Source: Euglena gracilis (Eukaryota > Euglenida > Euglenophyceae > Euglenales). Taken from it: a stretch of 64,000 nt of DNA. Below are positions 1-11,900 of the stretch, piece after piece (position 1 is the first letter of the stretch; every line of letters begins with the position of its first letter). The translations under genes were made by a program, and so were the position numbers. The notes below the pieces were generated by a model, which saw nothing but the letters and a program-made list of their open reading frames with translations, did no database searches and was not told where the DNA came from. The stretch lies in the NCBI GenBank assembly GCA_039621445.1, contig CP154954.1, forward strand, positions 40,789,572 through 40,853,571, in the 5' to 3' direction.

Positions 1-661
1 AACCAGGCCCTCCCGAATAGTGTCCCAGCACCACAGACCTGCCACCCGTACACCGAAAACATTAAAGTAGCCCATCTTCTGATTTTAATGGTCCCCGGGT
101 TTTCTGCACCGTGACCAAATAGTTGCCCCCAGGGGGCTTCTGATTGAGGGGTTCGGGTGGCAGGGAGCATCCCCACAACACGTCCCCAACAGGAAGCGCG
201 GCACCTCCCAGGCAGGGGTGTCCCCCCCCCATCAGCCCCACAGACACCCGGCCCGAGCCGCCAAACCGCTGGGCAGCCCTGCGCAGCATCTCGCTTCTCC
301 TCTGTTCTTTTGGGCTGCCGCCACGTGATTTCTCATTCCTGGGTTTCGCCATATCACCCTAGGGTTTGGCGGACTGGTTTTTTTTTCCAGAGTGACTGAG
401 CGTTTGGGGGGAGGCTGTCCACGGTGGGCCAGGGACAGCTCTGTCTTTTTTGGGAAGCAGAGTTCACTGAAGTTCACCCTTACTTTTTTTCAATACAATA
501 GCCAACTTGGTTCAGCAAAAAAAGACCAAAAATGACTGGAGTGTCTTTTTGAATGCAACCCTGATTGCCGGGTTGCGCTCTGCCTGTTTCCGGCTTCAGA
601 GCTGGCGGTCATCTGGCGGCAGTTCCTACCGCACCCTGAAGCCCCCCAGGGAACCCCAGCC
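1..661. other. unassigned 5' flank
   Basis: No exon can be assigned with confidence. A GC-rich patch at about 236-335 could encode a short Pro/Arg-rich exon on the plus strand after a CAG at 227-235, but three frames are similarly open and no family signal is visible. The rest is T-rich, intron-like or upstream sequence. Confidence 0.4.
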
Positions 662-721
662 ATGCCCGTCCCGGCCGCCGCCGACCTCTCTGACAGACCG
701 TCGTCCCCGCCCACCGATGGG
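662..721 (+). CDS. candidate first coding exon of alpha-kinase gene
   Basis: An ATG at 662 in a favourable context (CCAGCC before it) opens a 20-codon Pro/Ala/Ser-rich exon that stops at a GT donor (722-723) in phase 0. There is no family match; it is proposed only because it is the nearest well-placed ATG upstream of the alpha-kinase exons. Confidence 0.3.
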
Positions 722-3700
722 GTCACCCCTAAACTCCGGGGAGCGCCCCACAGAGGTGGTTGCTGTGGCACGACGGGGTGATCCCCAAAGCCACGCATCT
801 TCGTGCCCTCCGTCAGGGCTGCTGCGGTTTGGGGTTTGGCCATCGGTGCTGATCCCCCTTCAACTTCCATTTCGTCCATTTGACATCCCATCCCAGCCAC
901 CCGCCTGCAGAAGCGTACATTTTTAGGTGGGTGGGTGGCATACCCGCCCCCCCCCCCCGGGCAATTGACGCCCCCGGGCAATTGACGCCCCCGGGCAATT
1001 GACGCCCCCGGGCAATTGTCACCCCTGGCTGTGCCGGCCAATTTGTCACCCCGGGAAATTGTCACCCCCCTCCGTGCTGCCCAATTTGTCACCCCCCCCC
1101 CTACAGAAGATGTTTGTGAACTTTCTTTTCACCAACACGACTCGATTGATCGTCTATTTCGCCACAACATGCTGAGAAATGTCACATACCAAATGCTCTG
1201 CACAATATCACGACCATAGCTGCATTTTTGCGTGTTCACTGGTGTTTCAGATGGTGTTTTTGGTCATTTGGATTTAATGTGGCCTACATGGGTGGGCAAT
1301 TGACGCCCCCGGGCAATTGACGCCCCCGGGCAATTGTCACCCCCCTCTGTGCTGGCCAAATTGTCACCCCGGGAAATTGTCACCCCCCTCCGTGCTGCCC
1401 GATTTGTCACGCGACAATTGCCCGGGGAGGGGCGGGTACGAGGGTGCCTCCCATGACCAGGGAACAGAGCACAGTTTTTTGAGGACCCGGGGGGATCCAG
1501 CCATCTGGCTGGAAAAAAGGTGCTGGCCGGACCACCCCTCTGAGGGTGGGTTTAACCGGCTGCCAGCCTGAACCTGGATGGCACCCGAAAACAGGCAAAA
1601 AAAGCTCAAATCCAGCTTGAGTTTTTTTCCAGCCAAAACTTTGAGGTGAACCCCAAAACTTTCAAAACGGACATCTGCTGTCATTTTTGACCCATTTTTT
1701 TTAGAAAGCTTTTGGCGCTTTATGCCAGTTTTTTTTGATCCAGCCCAGCTTCACCAGGCTGTGAGAACTTTATTTCCACTCGACCCCACTCCCCGGAGAG
1801 AGGGGTCCGCAGCCCAGATGGGAGCTGCTGGCTGGAAAAAGGCCCTGGCTGGCTGAACCCCCCGTCCCCTCCCGGGTGGGGTGGGGCCCGGCTTAATGAA
1901 TTCCCTGCCTGTGGCCATGGGGAGCGAGGAGAAGTGGAGGTGTTCAGCTTCAACGATGTTGAGTGAGACATTCGGGGCCACAAACCTGGTGGAGAAACTG
2001 GCATTGTTGAAGGGTGGACAAAAACTACAGTGACAAGTTTTGTTTTTTGTAAAATACCAGAATTTTACCAAAATTATTTTTACCGTAGTTTCCGACCGGT
2101 GTCAACTTCCCACACCCTCTTTTGTGAAGCCTCAGCCCAAAATAACAAAAAATGACTGGGAAATGGTTTTATGCCCAAAAAAAATGACAAAAATTGCACA
2201 AATGTTGGTAAAAAAAATAAATACTGACCCTTGATTTTGAGGCAAAATGGCCAGAATTAGTTCGATTTACCCAATGAAATGCATGGACAGGACTCTTAGA
2301 CACATGACAAAAAAAAGGTTTTAAGAGGTGGTTGAATACCGAATTTTACCAAAAATTCATTTTCCAAAATCGAAGTTTTACCAAAATATTTTTTACTGTA
2401 ATTTTTTACCCGTAATTTTTTGTACCATAGTTTTTGTGGATCCTGTATTAAAAAAACAACAAAAAAACACGCAAAATGTGCTGCGAAGAGAAAGGAGAAA
2501 GGTGGGTGGAAGGGCCGGGCTCTCAAAGGGAGACCTCTCTCCCCCAACCGTGCCCCCAGCGGTGCGGGCGGCCCCTCCCCTCCCCTCGCTGCCCCGCGGG
2601 GTGGCGCCCGCGCCGCCGGCCCCCCTCCTGCCTCCCCCACCCCTGCGGCCCATCGGCCCGGCCGGCCCCTCCAGCCCCGCCTCCCTGCCGGGCCCCAGCC
2701 CCTCCCAGGCGGCCCTGGCAGGGGCGGCATACGTATTGTCAGATCGTGGGTGCCGCCGAAAAGCTCAGAAAACTGGGGGACAATCCGCCTACCTCCTGTT
2801 TTGGTGTTTTTTTGGAAGTGTTTTGCTTTTGCTCACCGTGCCCAGATGGCCGGCAGCAAACCCACCCATCCCCCACCCTCCTGCCTTCCCCCGAGGAACT
2901 GTGATGCCCGAGAGATTGCCAGGGTCTTCCCCAGGAAACTGTAGCGGTGCTGTCAATTTGTCTGTATTGGACGTTGCCAAGGTCCCATGATTTTTTCGCA
3001 CTCAGAATCCCAAAATCTCACAGTTTGCAGCATTTTTTTGCGCTTAAAATTAGGATTTCAGCATTTTTTCCGCGTCCCCAACTCTTCGCACCATCAGGGA
3101 GTGACCGTGCTGGGGGGAGGCTGTGGGGTGCACGTTGCCAATCTTCGAAATGCGGAAAAGTTTTTATTTGCAAGGTCGACCCCCCGACATGGGCAACGTC
3201 TATTTTCCAAGGGCAGTTAAAGAGCCATCCCAGCATCGAACTAACATCGATCCAGGTTAAAAATCAAAATGTTAGAACATGCTTTTTCTTTTGAGATTTG
3301 GGTGGATACACTGTTCCAGCGATGCCAGAAAGATTTTTTTCCTGGGGTTGGCCTGCTTTTTTCCCTCGAAATTTTGTCATTTCTCTTTTTGCTCAAAATT
3401 TGGAAAATTTTCCAGAACAAAATTTTGAGATCATCAGTGCCCCCCCCCCCCCAGACCATTCGTCCACGGTGTCCCTCCCTCGCTGTTGCGGTGGCCTGGC
3501 CCCACCTCCCGGCGGTCCCTCTCGCCCGTGCTGGACCTCGAGCCGCCGCCCCCGCCGCTGTCCCGCCGGTCCGTGACCCCGTCCACGCCCGTCGCTCCAG
3601 ACCGGACCCCGATGGGGCTGCCGGCTTTGGCCTCTGGGGAACGGGCGGGTTTGTGGTACGCCTGCCCCTCCCCCAAAATTGTCACATGCCCGTGAGGGTC

Positions 3701-5627
3701 CGCACCTGGGAAACTGTGAAGGCCCGAATACCATGGGCTCGGTGGGCGGTGAACATGTTCTCTGCAAACACATGCGCCCCGTATTCTGATGTGTTTTGTT
3801 TGGTTGGGCGTTCGGCGATGGCCACGGCATCCCTGTGGCCCCAACCCCGCAAAACACACCACTGGTGGACAAGGTCAGCGGCGGCCCCCGCCGTCCCCGT
3901 ACTACCCGCCCCGGTCCCCCGTCGCCGCTGCGCTACAGCTCTCCGGCCCGCTGGACGAGTCCCCTGCCGCCTCCCCGGGACCGCCGCCGGCCCCCGCCGC
4001 CGCGGAGCGCAGCGCCACCTCTGCTCCCCCGCCCTGGCCGCCCCCGGCCGCCAGGAGGGCCTGCCCCCCCCCCCCTGTCCCCTTGCTGGGCGGCCAGGCC
4101 CCGATGGGCCGCGACCACTTGCCCAGCGCCTACACCGCGCCGCCCGCCGCGGTCCGGGAGGAGCCGCTGCAGTGGGAGGAGTACGGTGGCGTCGTCGTGC
4201 CGCTGTCTGCCCGGCAGTCGGCTGCGGCGCAGCCGCCGAGGGCCAGGGTGGTTCGGCTGACCTTCAATCTTTTGTTTTGCAACGGTGCCTGATTTTATAC
4301 CTCTTCCCGCTTCTTCATGTGACTGGTGGTGGTGTCCCTCCGCTCCCCAGGTCCAGGCCACAGGAAGCCGGTGTTGGGTGCCCGGTCTTTGTGCATTTCC
4401 AGTTTTGATGATTCCCGTGAATGGGAATGAAAGATTTATCCCAGGGAGACATTTTCTTTTACAGTCCTGACAAAAATGACAGGAAACAAAAGCATGGGAA
4501 ACCACCCAATGTTTCCCATCATTCCCCCCCCACCGCCGTACCCTTTCTATGCCCTTTTGAGGGAGCTGTGAATTTTGGGGTCTTTTTCTTATGAAAAAAT
4601 CACAAAACTGCAACTAGGATCATTTTGACCATTTTGAATTGCTTTTTTTTGCTGAAAATCCTTCCTCGCAAGTGGGAAAATTACCACCAATTTCTGTGAA
4701 AAGTTGAATTCTCCCTTCATTACCTTTTCCAAAACCGACATTTTCCCATCATTTTTTCCCGTCAATTTCTCCCATCATTCTTGTTTCCTGTCATTTTTGT
4801 CCGGATTGTACATCCAAAATCCCACTCTGATGTGGTGAATCCCTGCACAGCGTGTGTTCCCAAGTCCCTGACTTCCCCACCCCATGCCACCACCAGACTA
4901 CCCTGCTCGTGCCCACACCGCCCACCGCATCGTCCTCCTCCTCCACCTCCAACGCCTCTGCCTTCACCGCCCTGCGGGCCACCACCCCCCAGCCCCCCAC
5001 CGCCCTCGCCCCCGTCTCGCCGTCACCTCTGCCACCGCCGGCGTCCTACACGGACCCGGCACCACACCTCGCCGTTGGTGGCGAGGCGGGAGGGCGGCCC
5101 AGGCCCAAACCCGCTACCCCCCTAACCCTGATGCGGCAACAGTGCCCCCACCCAAAGCAGGCCATGATCTCCCCGACGGATGTTGGCAAAAGTGTTCGGT
5201 GAAGATATTGTTGCAACGACTTCCCCGGCCTTCTCAGGCAGTTGGTTTGGGGATGGGCATGGGCCTGCAAGGGCTCGTCGGGCCGCGGCCACACCCCAAG
5301 ACGCCCGGGGTTTTCCTGTCGGCGGCTGTGCGTCCGGTTGGTGTCCCCTCTGACAAAATGATGGTGTAAGAACCTGTGCTCCAGAGAGACGGTCCATGCT
5401 GAGGAGAGGTGGATTGCACTTTTGGAGGCACGTACATTTTATGTCATGCACACCCACCGGCCCACCCACCCACCCACCCAATCCACACATGCACGCACAC
5501 ACAGACACACCCACCCACCCACCACCCACCCAACCCAGACATACACAGACAGACTGACAGACAGACACAGACACACACAGAGAGAGAGATACACGCGCAC
5601 AGAGACACGCGCGCGCGCGCGCGCGCG

Positions 5628-5709
<82 letters not shown>

Positions 5710-5763
5710 GGTACACGCAGACACAGACACAGACAAGCATACAGACGCAGGCACACAGACACC

Positions 5764-5805
<42 letters not shown>

Positions 5806-5900
5806 CACACACACACACAGACAGGCACACGCAGACACAGACACAGACACGCATACAGACACAGGCACACACACACACACACACGCACGCACACACACAC

Positions 5901-5943
<43 letters not shown>

Positions 5944-8900
5944 CAGTGACCAACCGCCCTGTTGACTACAACCCTGCCGCCCCACTCCTCCGGCCAGTTG
6001 ACGTCCCCGCCGGCCGGGGAGCCCGTCACGCTCTTCCGCTACGAGTTCGACACCGCCACGTGGCAGCGCACCCCTGCCCGTGTGCGGCTGGACCCCTACC
6101 CCTGGCAGGAGGTGTGTTGGACGCCCCCCCCCCAATATGTGTGTGTGTGTGTGCATGTGCATGTGTGGGAGTGCCGATGCATGCGTGGACATCTGGGTGC
6201 ATGCGTGGACAGCGTCTGGCAACCGAGTGCAAATGCTGTGTGCCAATGGCCCCACATGGCCATGCACCTTGTATCCATGCACCTTGTTCCTCCAGGGAGC
6301 CCTGCGGCATGTCTACTACATGAAGAACCTGGACCGGCCATTGCTCAGGACCTCACCACATGCTCGGGTGAGGTTGAAGTTCCGGGGTTGTTGTGTGATG
6401 GGGAGTGGCTACAATTGTAATGAGTAGCTTTGTGAGCCCCCCCCCCAAGTTGTATTCCCCCCCAAAAAATAATACTCCCTCCAGAGCCCAAGTTCAGCCG
6501 CCCAAATAATATCCCCCCAACATGGATTTTGGGGTTGTTCAACACATTTCCGTGATCGAAATTTTGACCCAAAATTGCAACAATTCTCGCCAGATAATAT
6601 TCCTCCCCTTGGGGTCGCCGTCGGTCGACCAAACGCTGTTGTTGAAGGGACTTTGCTTCTTGGCATTGGGTTATTTGACAGCGGAATTGTTTCGTTGCAC
6701 GGTTTTCCCGACACCCATTGCATCCTTGTGGCGGACCCTTTTCCTTTGTGCTGCGTTTGTTGCTGAGCGGAGACGGGCAGGCCCTGCCCCCCGGGCCCGG
6801 AGCAGGACTTCGTGGTGAAGTGGAGCAAGAACGCCCGCGAGCCCCGCGATGAGTATTTCCTGGAGGCCGGGGCAGGGCAGCACACAACGCGTCTTTTCAT
6901 TTGTTTTCTTCTACTTTGGCAAAATTTGTTGGCTTTTTGCGTGTTTTTTTGTCGCCCCCCCCCCCCGCGTTTTGCAAAGCCTCCTGGAAAATGATCTCAG
7001 TTCAGCAAATTTCCAAATTTTGGACCTATTTTTCCCCGAGACAAAATTTTGGTCATCTTTTGTCTGTTTTATATTTTTTGGCTCAGCAAATTCCATATTT
7101 TTAGAATCGTCATGTTCCCCAGATTATGAAAGTCATGTTTTTTTTGTTTGGGGGGGTTGATTTGTCGCGTCACATTTTGAGGGTCTATGTTGCCCTCCCC
7201 CCCCCCCCCGCGTTGCACCGTGTGGTGCTTCATCTGTCTCGCTCTTTCCGGCCATCCCTGCCCTGGGGGCGGCCCGGATGCAAGCCACGGCTCAGTGGTA
7301 CGGGGAGCAGTTCAACCGGTGCAGGCTGGGGAGGGGTGCACACCCACAGGATAGAAGGTGCCGGGGCATGGCTGGCCCCATGTCCCGTGTAGCACCGTTC
7401 AAGGTGGCAGGACTTTTCCTTTCTCAAATGGGCAACAAATCATCCAACGAAAAAACAGGTGTGTCAATGCCTGCCACGTTCACACAATCAATAATGTGTT
7501 CATGTACAAAATGTACGCACACACCACAGATCATGATTAGATCCAGTGTAAATAAATACTAAAGAAAATATTAAAATTTTGCCCATTTTCTTCATTTTTG
7601 GTCAATTTCACATGGATCCCCAAGTGGCTGATCCGCCTGGGGTTGAATGAGTGATTATAGTTTAAAGTTAAAGGCTGTCAAAAAGAAAAAGGCTGTAAAG
7701 AAAGCTGTCGAAAGTGTTGTTGGTACTCGGCAGTGGTGTTGTTTATAGTGTTTCAACCAGAGCAACCTGTTGTCGATTAATAAATCATCCTCACACCTGT
7801 GCATAGTTGTTTGTGGCTTCGTTGATGGCATAGTGGGTTCGCTGGACCTCGTTTTTTTCATGTTGAATTTGCCACCTAGAATTGTTCACGTTGAAGTTGG
7901 CGACTTGTTTGGTGGCAGCTTCTCTGTGGGAAGGAGTCAACAAAGATTTTTTTATGGAGGGGTCGTCAAGGGAACGCCCTTCCCCAGCCCCCCCCCCCCC
8001 TGAAGGCTGCACCCGCCCCCTGCCCCACCCACCCCGGCAGGTCCGGTTCCTGTCGGCCTGGGTGATGGAGTGCAGCGAGCGATGTGGCCCAGACGGCAAG
8101 CCGCCCGCGGCCCGCCCGCCGGCGCGGCGGGACCTCCTTTTTGGAAATGACCCCGGTGGAGTCTTCCCCACAATTTTGGCGCTCTGTGCCGAAAAGCAGA
8201 AGTGGAAGGGGGGGGGAGGAACCTCCCCCCCTTCCACAGGGTACCCCCTCGGCCTAACCCCCACCCCCAGCCGGACTTCCCTCAGTCACCAACCCCAAGA
8301 AGAAAGCTCCGCACCTTATGCTGAGCAGCTGGGCCCCAACCCCAGGGGATCAGGGGTGCTGACTCCCCTGCGTCTCAAAAAAAAAGCCTCTGGCAAGTCT
8401 GCAGGGTGGCACACGCCGAAGAACTGTGTTGCGGCGGGGTGGGGGTGTCTGGACCAACCTGCTGCGGGACCCCTGAACCCCAGGAATGTGTCGCTTCCCT
8501 GCAGAAGGCTCATATTATGCCGGAGTGAGTTTGGGATGTCAGCTTGAGTTTGGGGTCAGGATGTCAGGTTGATGGTGCTGCCGGTCGAATGATTTCTCGT
8601 GGGTTGAACAGGGGGGTGGGCCCCGCCCCCTCCCCGTGGCCCACATTCCGTTGGGCGGGCTGCGGCCGTACTGGTGCTCCTCGCGGAGAAGTACATCGCC
8701 GGGACGTTCGTGAAGTACACCAACAACTTCGGCTGGGTCAACCCGAAGTTCCCCAACGCTTCAGCCAGCTCGACCCCGTTGCGGTTGATTTTGCCTCGGG
8801 GCAATGGTGGCATTCATTTCCAATGTTGATGATTTTTGAATGAATGAAATGAGCGATCTCGTGTCATTGCCATTGGGAGCAGTGCACCATTGAGCTTTTG

Positions 8901-11900
8901 CTTTACATGTCCAAATATGGCAACCCTCTGAATTATGGTTGGCCCACCACGAGGGACTTTTTTTGTACCCCCGCCCCCTTTGTCCAAAGACCAGACTTGT
9001 CCAACGACCACCCCCAATCTTTTTGTGTACGATGTTTGTTCAATAATTGTTGGATTTGTATGATTTTTTTTTGCATTTCCGTGTTTCAGAGAAACTTTTT
9101 ATTGCAATTTGTTGGGGTGATCACCATAAATTGGCTGAAAATGCCTCAAAATGGCATGAAACAGGCCAATAACTCCAAAAAAAACATGTTCCAAATTACC
9201 CAAAATGACAAAAATTGATGTAAGTGTGCGAGATTGTGACAAACAGCAAACAGCAAATAAAAAATTGTGGAAAGTTGGCCGAAATTGGCCAAGGATGGTC
9301 AAAATGGTCAAAAATGGTCAAAAATTGGCCCAAACTGGCCAAAAGTGACCAAAATGCCAAAAATGTCTAAAACAGCCCAAAATGGCCATATACCTGTACC
9401 TACTTTTTGCCCCCCCCCCCTGTTAAACCCCCCCCCCCGGTCGGAGACGAACATTAGTGAGAGCCGATTTTTTTGTTTTTCAAAAAAGTCGATTATCTGC
9501 TTTGGTCGGTTATTGCAAGAGGGCGATCGAAAGATGGGCTCGTCGTCGCTGTCTGGAACTTTTGAATTTGGTGCCCAACTGCACGTTGCCACCCAAGTGT
9601 TCCCCTTGCAACACCCCGTGCAAATCCTTGGCATGAGTCCGATGAGAAGCAGTGCCACGCAGTACACACAATGGGGTGGGAACCCCCCCCCCCAAGGGGA
9701 ACTGGCCTGCCCGAGAACATTGAGAGAAAGTGAGACCCTGCCGCCCCACCCCCAGAGGTGGGCCTCCTTCCCCGAAACCTTGTTGGGGCCGACATTGCTC
9801 GAGCCAGTGAGCCGGGGGGGGGGGGAGTCCCAGGCACTCAGAGGCAGGGGGTTGGGTCCAGGGCCGGTCTGGGTATGGGTTCCGTCTGGAGCAAGCACCG
9901 GAAAGTTTTTGAAGACGCCCTCAGATGACTTGATTTTGGGACCCCAAAAATCGGGAAAGAAACCAGGGGGGTCCTCCACCGAGTTGGCCGGAGGTACCCC
10001 CCCTCCCCTCCCCCCAGCCCCCAGGGGGTCTCAAACAGAACCCTGGCTCGGAGCTGGAATGACAATCGGTGCCGGGCTGGGGCCGACCCCGCAGGCCTTC
10101 AGTCACTTCACGTTCAACTTCTCGGAGGGGCTGCTGGTGGTGGCGGACATCCAGGGCTTTGTGTCGGAGGTGTGTGCCGGCCGTGCGTCTCCCTGGCCCC
10201 AGCTGGTGCGGCTGTGACTGAGGGGAGAAGCACCCCCGGATTGGAAAACGGTGCCTGCTTGGAGCCCTGGTGGGGCCACCCCTGCCAATGGGTTGCTGTT
10301 GTACTCCATAGTTGCTAGTTGCTCCCTGTTTGGCTCTTTTTTTAAAAGAAATATATCTAATGAATTGAAAAAAAACTCTCCCCTTGCAGTGTCAGTGCTT
10401 CCAAAAAATTTAATCAAACACCATTTTATTACATATTTCTACATATAATATTGCAGTACTATATATTATAATATCATATATTTTAATATTGTATAATTAT
10501 AACATTATATATCATATATTACTATTACATTATATATTTCTATTTTCGTCTCGAAGCGCCAATTTTTTTTGTACCCCAAATTTCCCCCCCCCCACAAGTG
10601 TGTCCCCCAGCCTGTCCCCCTGGCCCCCTAAGGGGCGGGTGGGTGAGCCCGGACCCCGGGTAGAAAACTCTCTGTCGGGGCTCAAAGATCAATTTCTGCA
10701 ATTGTCTAGAAATGGTTTGGGGACAGGGCTGCGCTCTTTACCCCCTCCCCCGCACCCCCAGGGCCCCGGGCCGGAGCTGTACACGGACCCGCAGATCAAC
10801 ACCATCGCCTCGGAGCGGCCCTTCGGCAAGGCGGACATGCGGCAGCGCGGCATCGACAAGTTCTTCGAGTCGCACGCCTGCAACGCCGTGTGCCAGCACT
10901 GGGGCCGGGGCCCAGCCGTCTTTAACAGTCTCCTCTTCAGTGGTTTGTATTAAATGAAGTATCATTTTTCAACCTCTTCACGAAGATGGACAAATTTTTG
11001 CAATGCACCCTTGCCATGAAGTCCCAGAAAGTTGGCAAGACATAAAAACCAACTTATGTCTTGGAACCAACGCAAATGGATGACATCAAAATTTTGAATA
11101 TTGCAATCCATCCAAAGAGTCATAAACAACAACCAGCGGACCGACAGTCGACAGCTGTACGGTCGGTGACAGTACTCCGGTTTTCTGTTAATGTCCCCCC
11201 CCCCTCATACTCGGCTGTGCCTTGCGGGGGACGGATGGCTGAAGGCTTCGGAGCCGTGCCATTGCTTTCGCTCTAGTCACACCCTTTCGCACAATGGGGT
11301 TGACAGGCTTCCTTTCTCTCTGTGTGATGAATGCTCCCCTCGCTGTCAGCCAGAGGTTGGGTTAACCTGCCTGGCCTCAGGGCTGTTTGGGAATCCTGGG
11401 GGGGGGGGAGCGACCAGGGTTCGATAAGGAGGGTGTTCGGGTTAGAGGGAGAAGTTCCCTCCCCCTCGTGGGCCAGACGGCGGGATCCGGACCCCCCCCC
11501 CACACCTGCCAAGGGGTCTGGACCGACCCTGGGGGACCCGGGACTCCTCTCCAGAAAAGGTCGGATTTTTCCTTCCGGTGCTCCACGCCGAAATTTTTTT
11601 TGTCCTTTTTTTGCCAAAAACTGCCCAAAATGGTCGTCCACCCCCCGAAAGGGCTTTTTCTCCAGCGCTAGGTTCCGAAAATTTTTGGCAAGTTTTAACC
11701 TAAAACCGATCCAATTTGCCAATTTGGGGCGTAAAAATTGTTGGTGCATAATTTTTTTGGCTGCATCAATGTTTAGGTGGGTTCGCCCCCCCCCCCCACG
11801 GACATCTAACTTATCACTCGGACTATCATCGACCCCCCTTCCTGGCAGGTCCAACCACCCCTCACCTGGCCTTCCCGTATTTCCAGCGGCGCCAATTTTC

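Noticed and set aside
1296-1438. CRISPR-like array of CAATTG units
   Set aside because: Units are too short, lack unique spacers of constant length, and the sequence is eukaryotic.
3393-3872. Minus-strand frames opposite alpha-kinase exons
   Set aside because: GC-rich exons keep antisense frames open; the plus-strand frames have splice sites and family motifs, the minus ones do not.
5122-6323. Very long Cys/Val or His/Thr frames across the CA microsatellite
   Set aside because: They are read-through of dinucleotide repeats on both strands; no codon structure outside the array.
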